From: Sedimentisphaerales bacterium
Lineage (GTDB): Bacteria; Planctomycetota; Phycisphaerae; Sedimentisphaerales; Anaerohalosphaeraceae
Length of the DNA: 35,553 bases
Direction of reading: 5' to 3'
NCBI GenBank assembly: GCA_016928585.1
Contig: JAFGKL010000087.1
Coordinates: forward strand, 1 to 35,553
Under the pieces are notes generated by a model that had not been told where the DNA came from, searched no databases, and saw nothing but the letters and a program-made list of their open reading frames with translations. The translations under genes and the position numbers were made by a program. The stretch's first letter is position 1; every line of letters starts with the position of its first letter. Positions 35,180 to 35,553 of this stretch are shown piece after piece.

Positions 35180-35553
35180 TTAGTTCTCGGGTGTGGGGCA
35201 GACGTATCCTTTGTGCTTTTGGTAATAGCGTTGGTGGTAATCCTCGGCCGGGTAAAAGGTTGCGGCCGGTTTGATCTCCGTCTTTATGGAGTCTTCGAAC
35301 TTGCCGCTTTTTTCCAGGGCGGCTTTGGAATCGAGGGCGGCGCGGAGCTGCTTATCACCATAACAGAAGATGGCGGAGCGGTACTGGCTGCCGACATCGG
35401 GTCCCTGCCTGTGGTAGCTTGTGGGGTTGTGTATTTTCCAGAAGGTGTCTAAGAGTTGGCCGTAGCTGACCTTATCGGGGTCAAAAGTTACCTGGACGAC
35501 CTCGGCGTGGCCGGTGATGTCGGCGCAGACATCCTTGTATGTGGGGTTGTCAA
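35180..35553 (-). CDS. msrA: Peptide methionine sulfoxide reductase A, 5' truncated
   Basis: The last 124 codons of MsrA are present, reading out of the window at its right edge. Recognisable parts are HAEVVQVTFDPDKVSYGQLLDTFWKIHNPT, QGPDVGSQYRSAIF, EIKPAATFYPAEDYHQRYYQKHKGY and a terminal VCPTPEN. This reduces methionine-S-sulfoxide in proteins. The catalytic N-terminal GCFW motif is outside the window. It has no start in the window, so only the frame and conserved residues identify it. The final segment lacks long extensions, and no fused MsrB domain follows the stop. Confidence 0.93.
   Translation of the reverse strand, partial: DNPTYKDVCADITGHAEVVQVTFDPDKVSYGQLLDTFWKIHNPTSYHRQGPDVGSQYRSAIFCYGDKQLRAALDSKAALEKSGKFEDSIKTEIKPAATFYPAEDYHQRYYQKHKGYVCPTPEN

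Overview
The window looks like chromosome of a Planctomycetota bacterium, most plausibly a Phycisphaerae/Sedimentisphaerales-type polysaccharide degrader. The grounds are moderate GC, several secreted proteins carrying planctomycete-style dockerin-like tails (DxNxDCxVDxxDF...), many lipoprotein signals, no SusC/SusD pair, and a UxaE-type uronate pathway. The placement is inferred from gene content; no rRNA or tRNA gene was seen.

Positions 1-16887 are a pectin/rhamnogalacturonan locus. A + strand run encodes a 5'-truncated GH43-like propeller protein, a PL10-type pectate lyase, a GH28 polygalacturonase lipoprotein, a sialate O-acetylesterase-like esterase, a GH106 rhamnosidase fused to a CE12/SGNH acetylesterase, and a GH2 lipoprotein. 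A convergent dockerin-tailed repeat protein follows, then a PL11 rhamnogalacturonan lyase with PA14-like, dockerin and carbohydrate-binding modules. Together these would cut the homogalacturonan and RG-I backbones, remove acetyl groups and release rhamnose and galactose. Catabolism of the resulting galacturonate is encoded at 27867-30586 (uxaE, uxaC).

Positions 16943-23553 are a minus-strand block that stands out from the carbohydrate genes. A sigma70-like promoter (TTGCCA-N17-TATAAT) reads into an XRE-type HTH regulator, a tRNA-dependent cyclodipeptide synthase (CDPS), an SSS-family symporter and a Cys-cluster (YkgJ-like) protein, with overlapping or 1-bp junctions. A second promoter (TTGTAA-N16-TATAAT) then reads a small membrane protein, a B12-binding-type radical SAM enzyme, another small membrane protein and a Cys-rich conserved protein. 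This is the best candidate here for an undescribed system: a cyclodipeptide pathway with its own regulator, transporter and possibly radical SAM tailoring.

Positions 23676-27506 hold three envelope genes: an extremely basic Thr/Ser/Ala/Arg-rich and Tyr-rich TPR protein, a seven-repeat beta-propeller with a dockerin tail, and a glycine-zipper lipoprotein followed by a terminator.

Positions 30616-33451 carry a divergent pair: an NrpR-family regulator and gdhA (glutamate dehydrogenase), separated by a region with repeated CGGCAA/TTGCCG inverted repeats. An exact-length 81-bp tandem duplication covers the gdhA 3' end, just before a strong terminator. The window closes with ribF, a DUF456 membrane protein and the C-terminal part of msrA.
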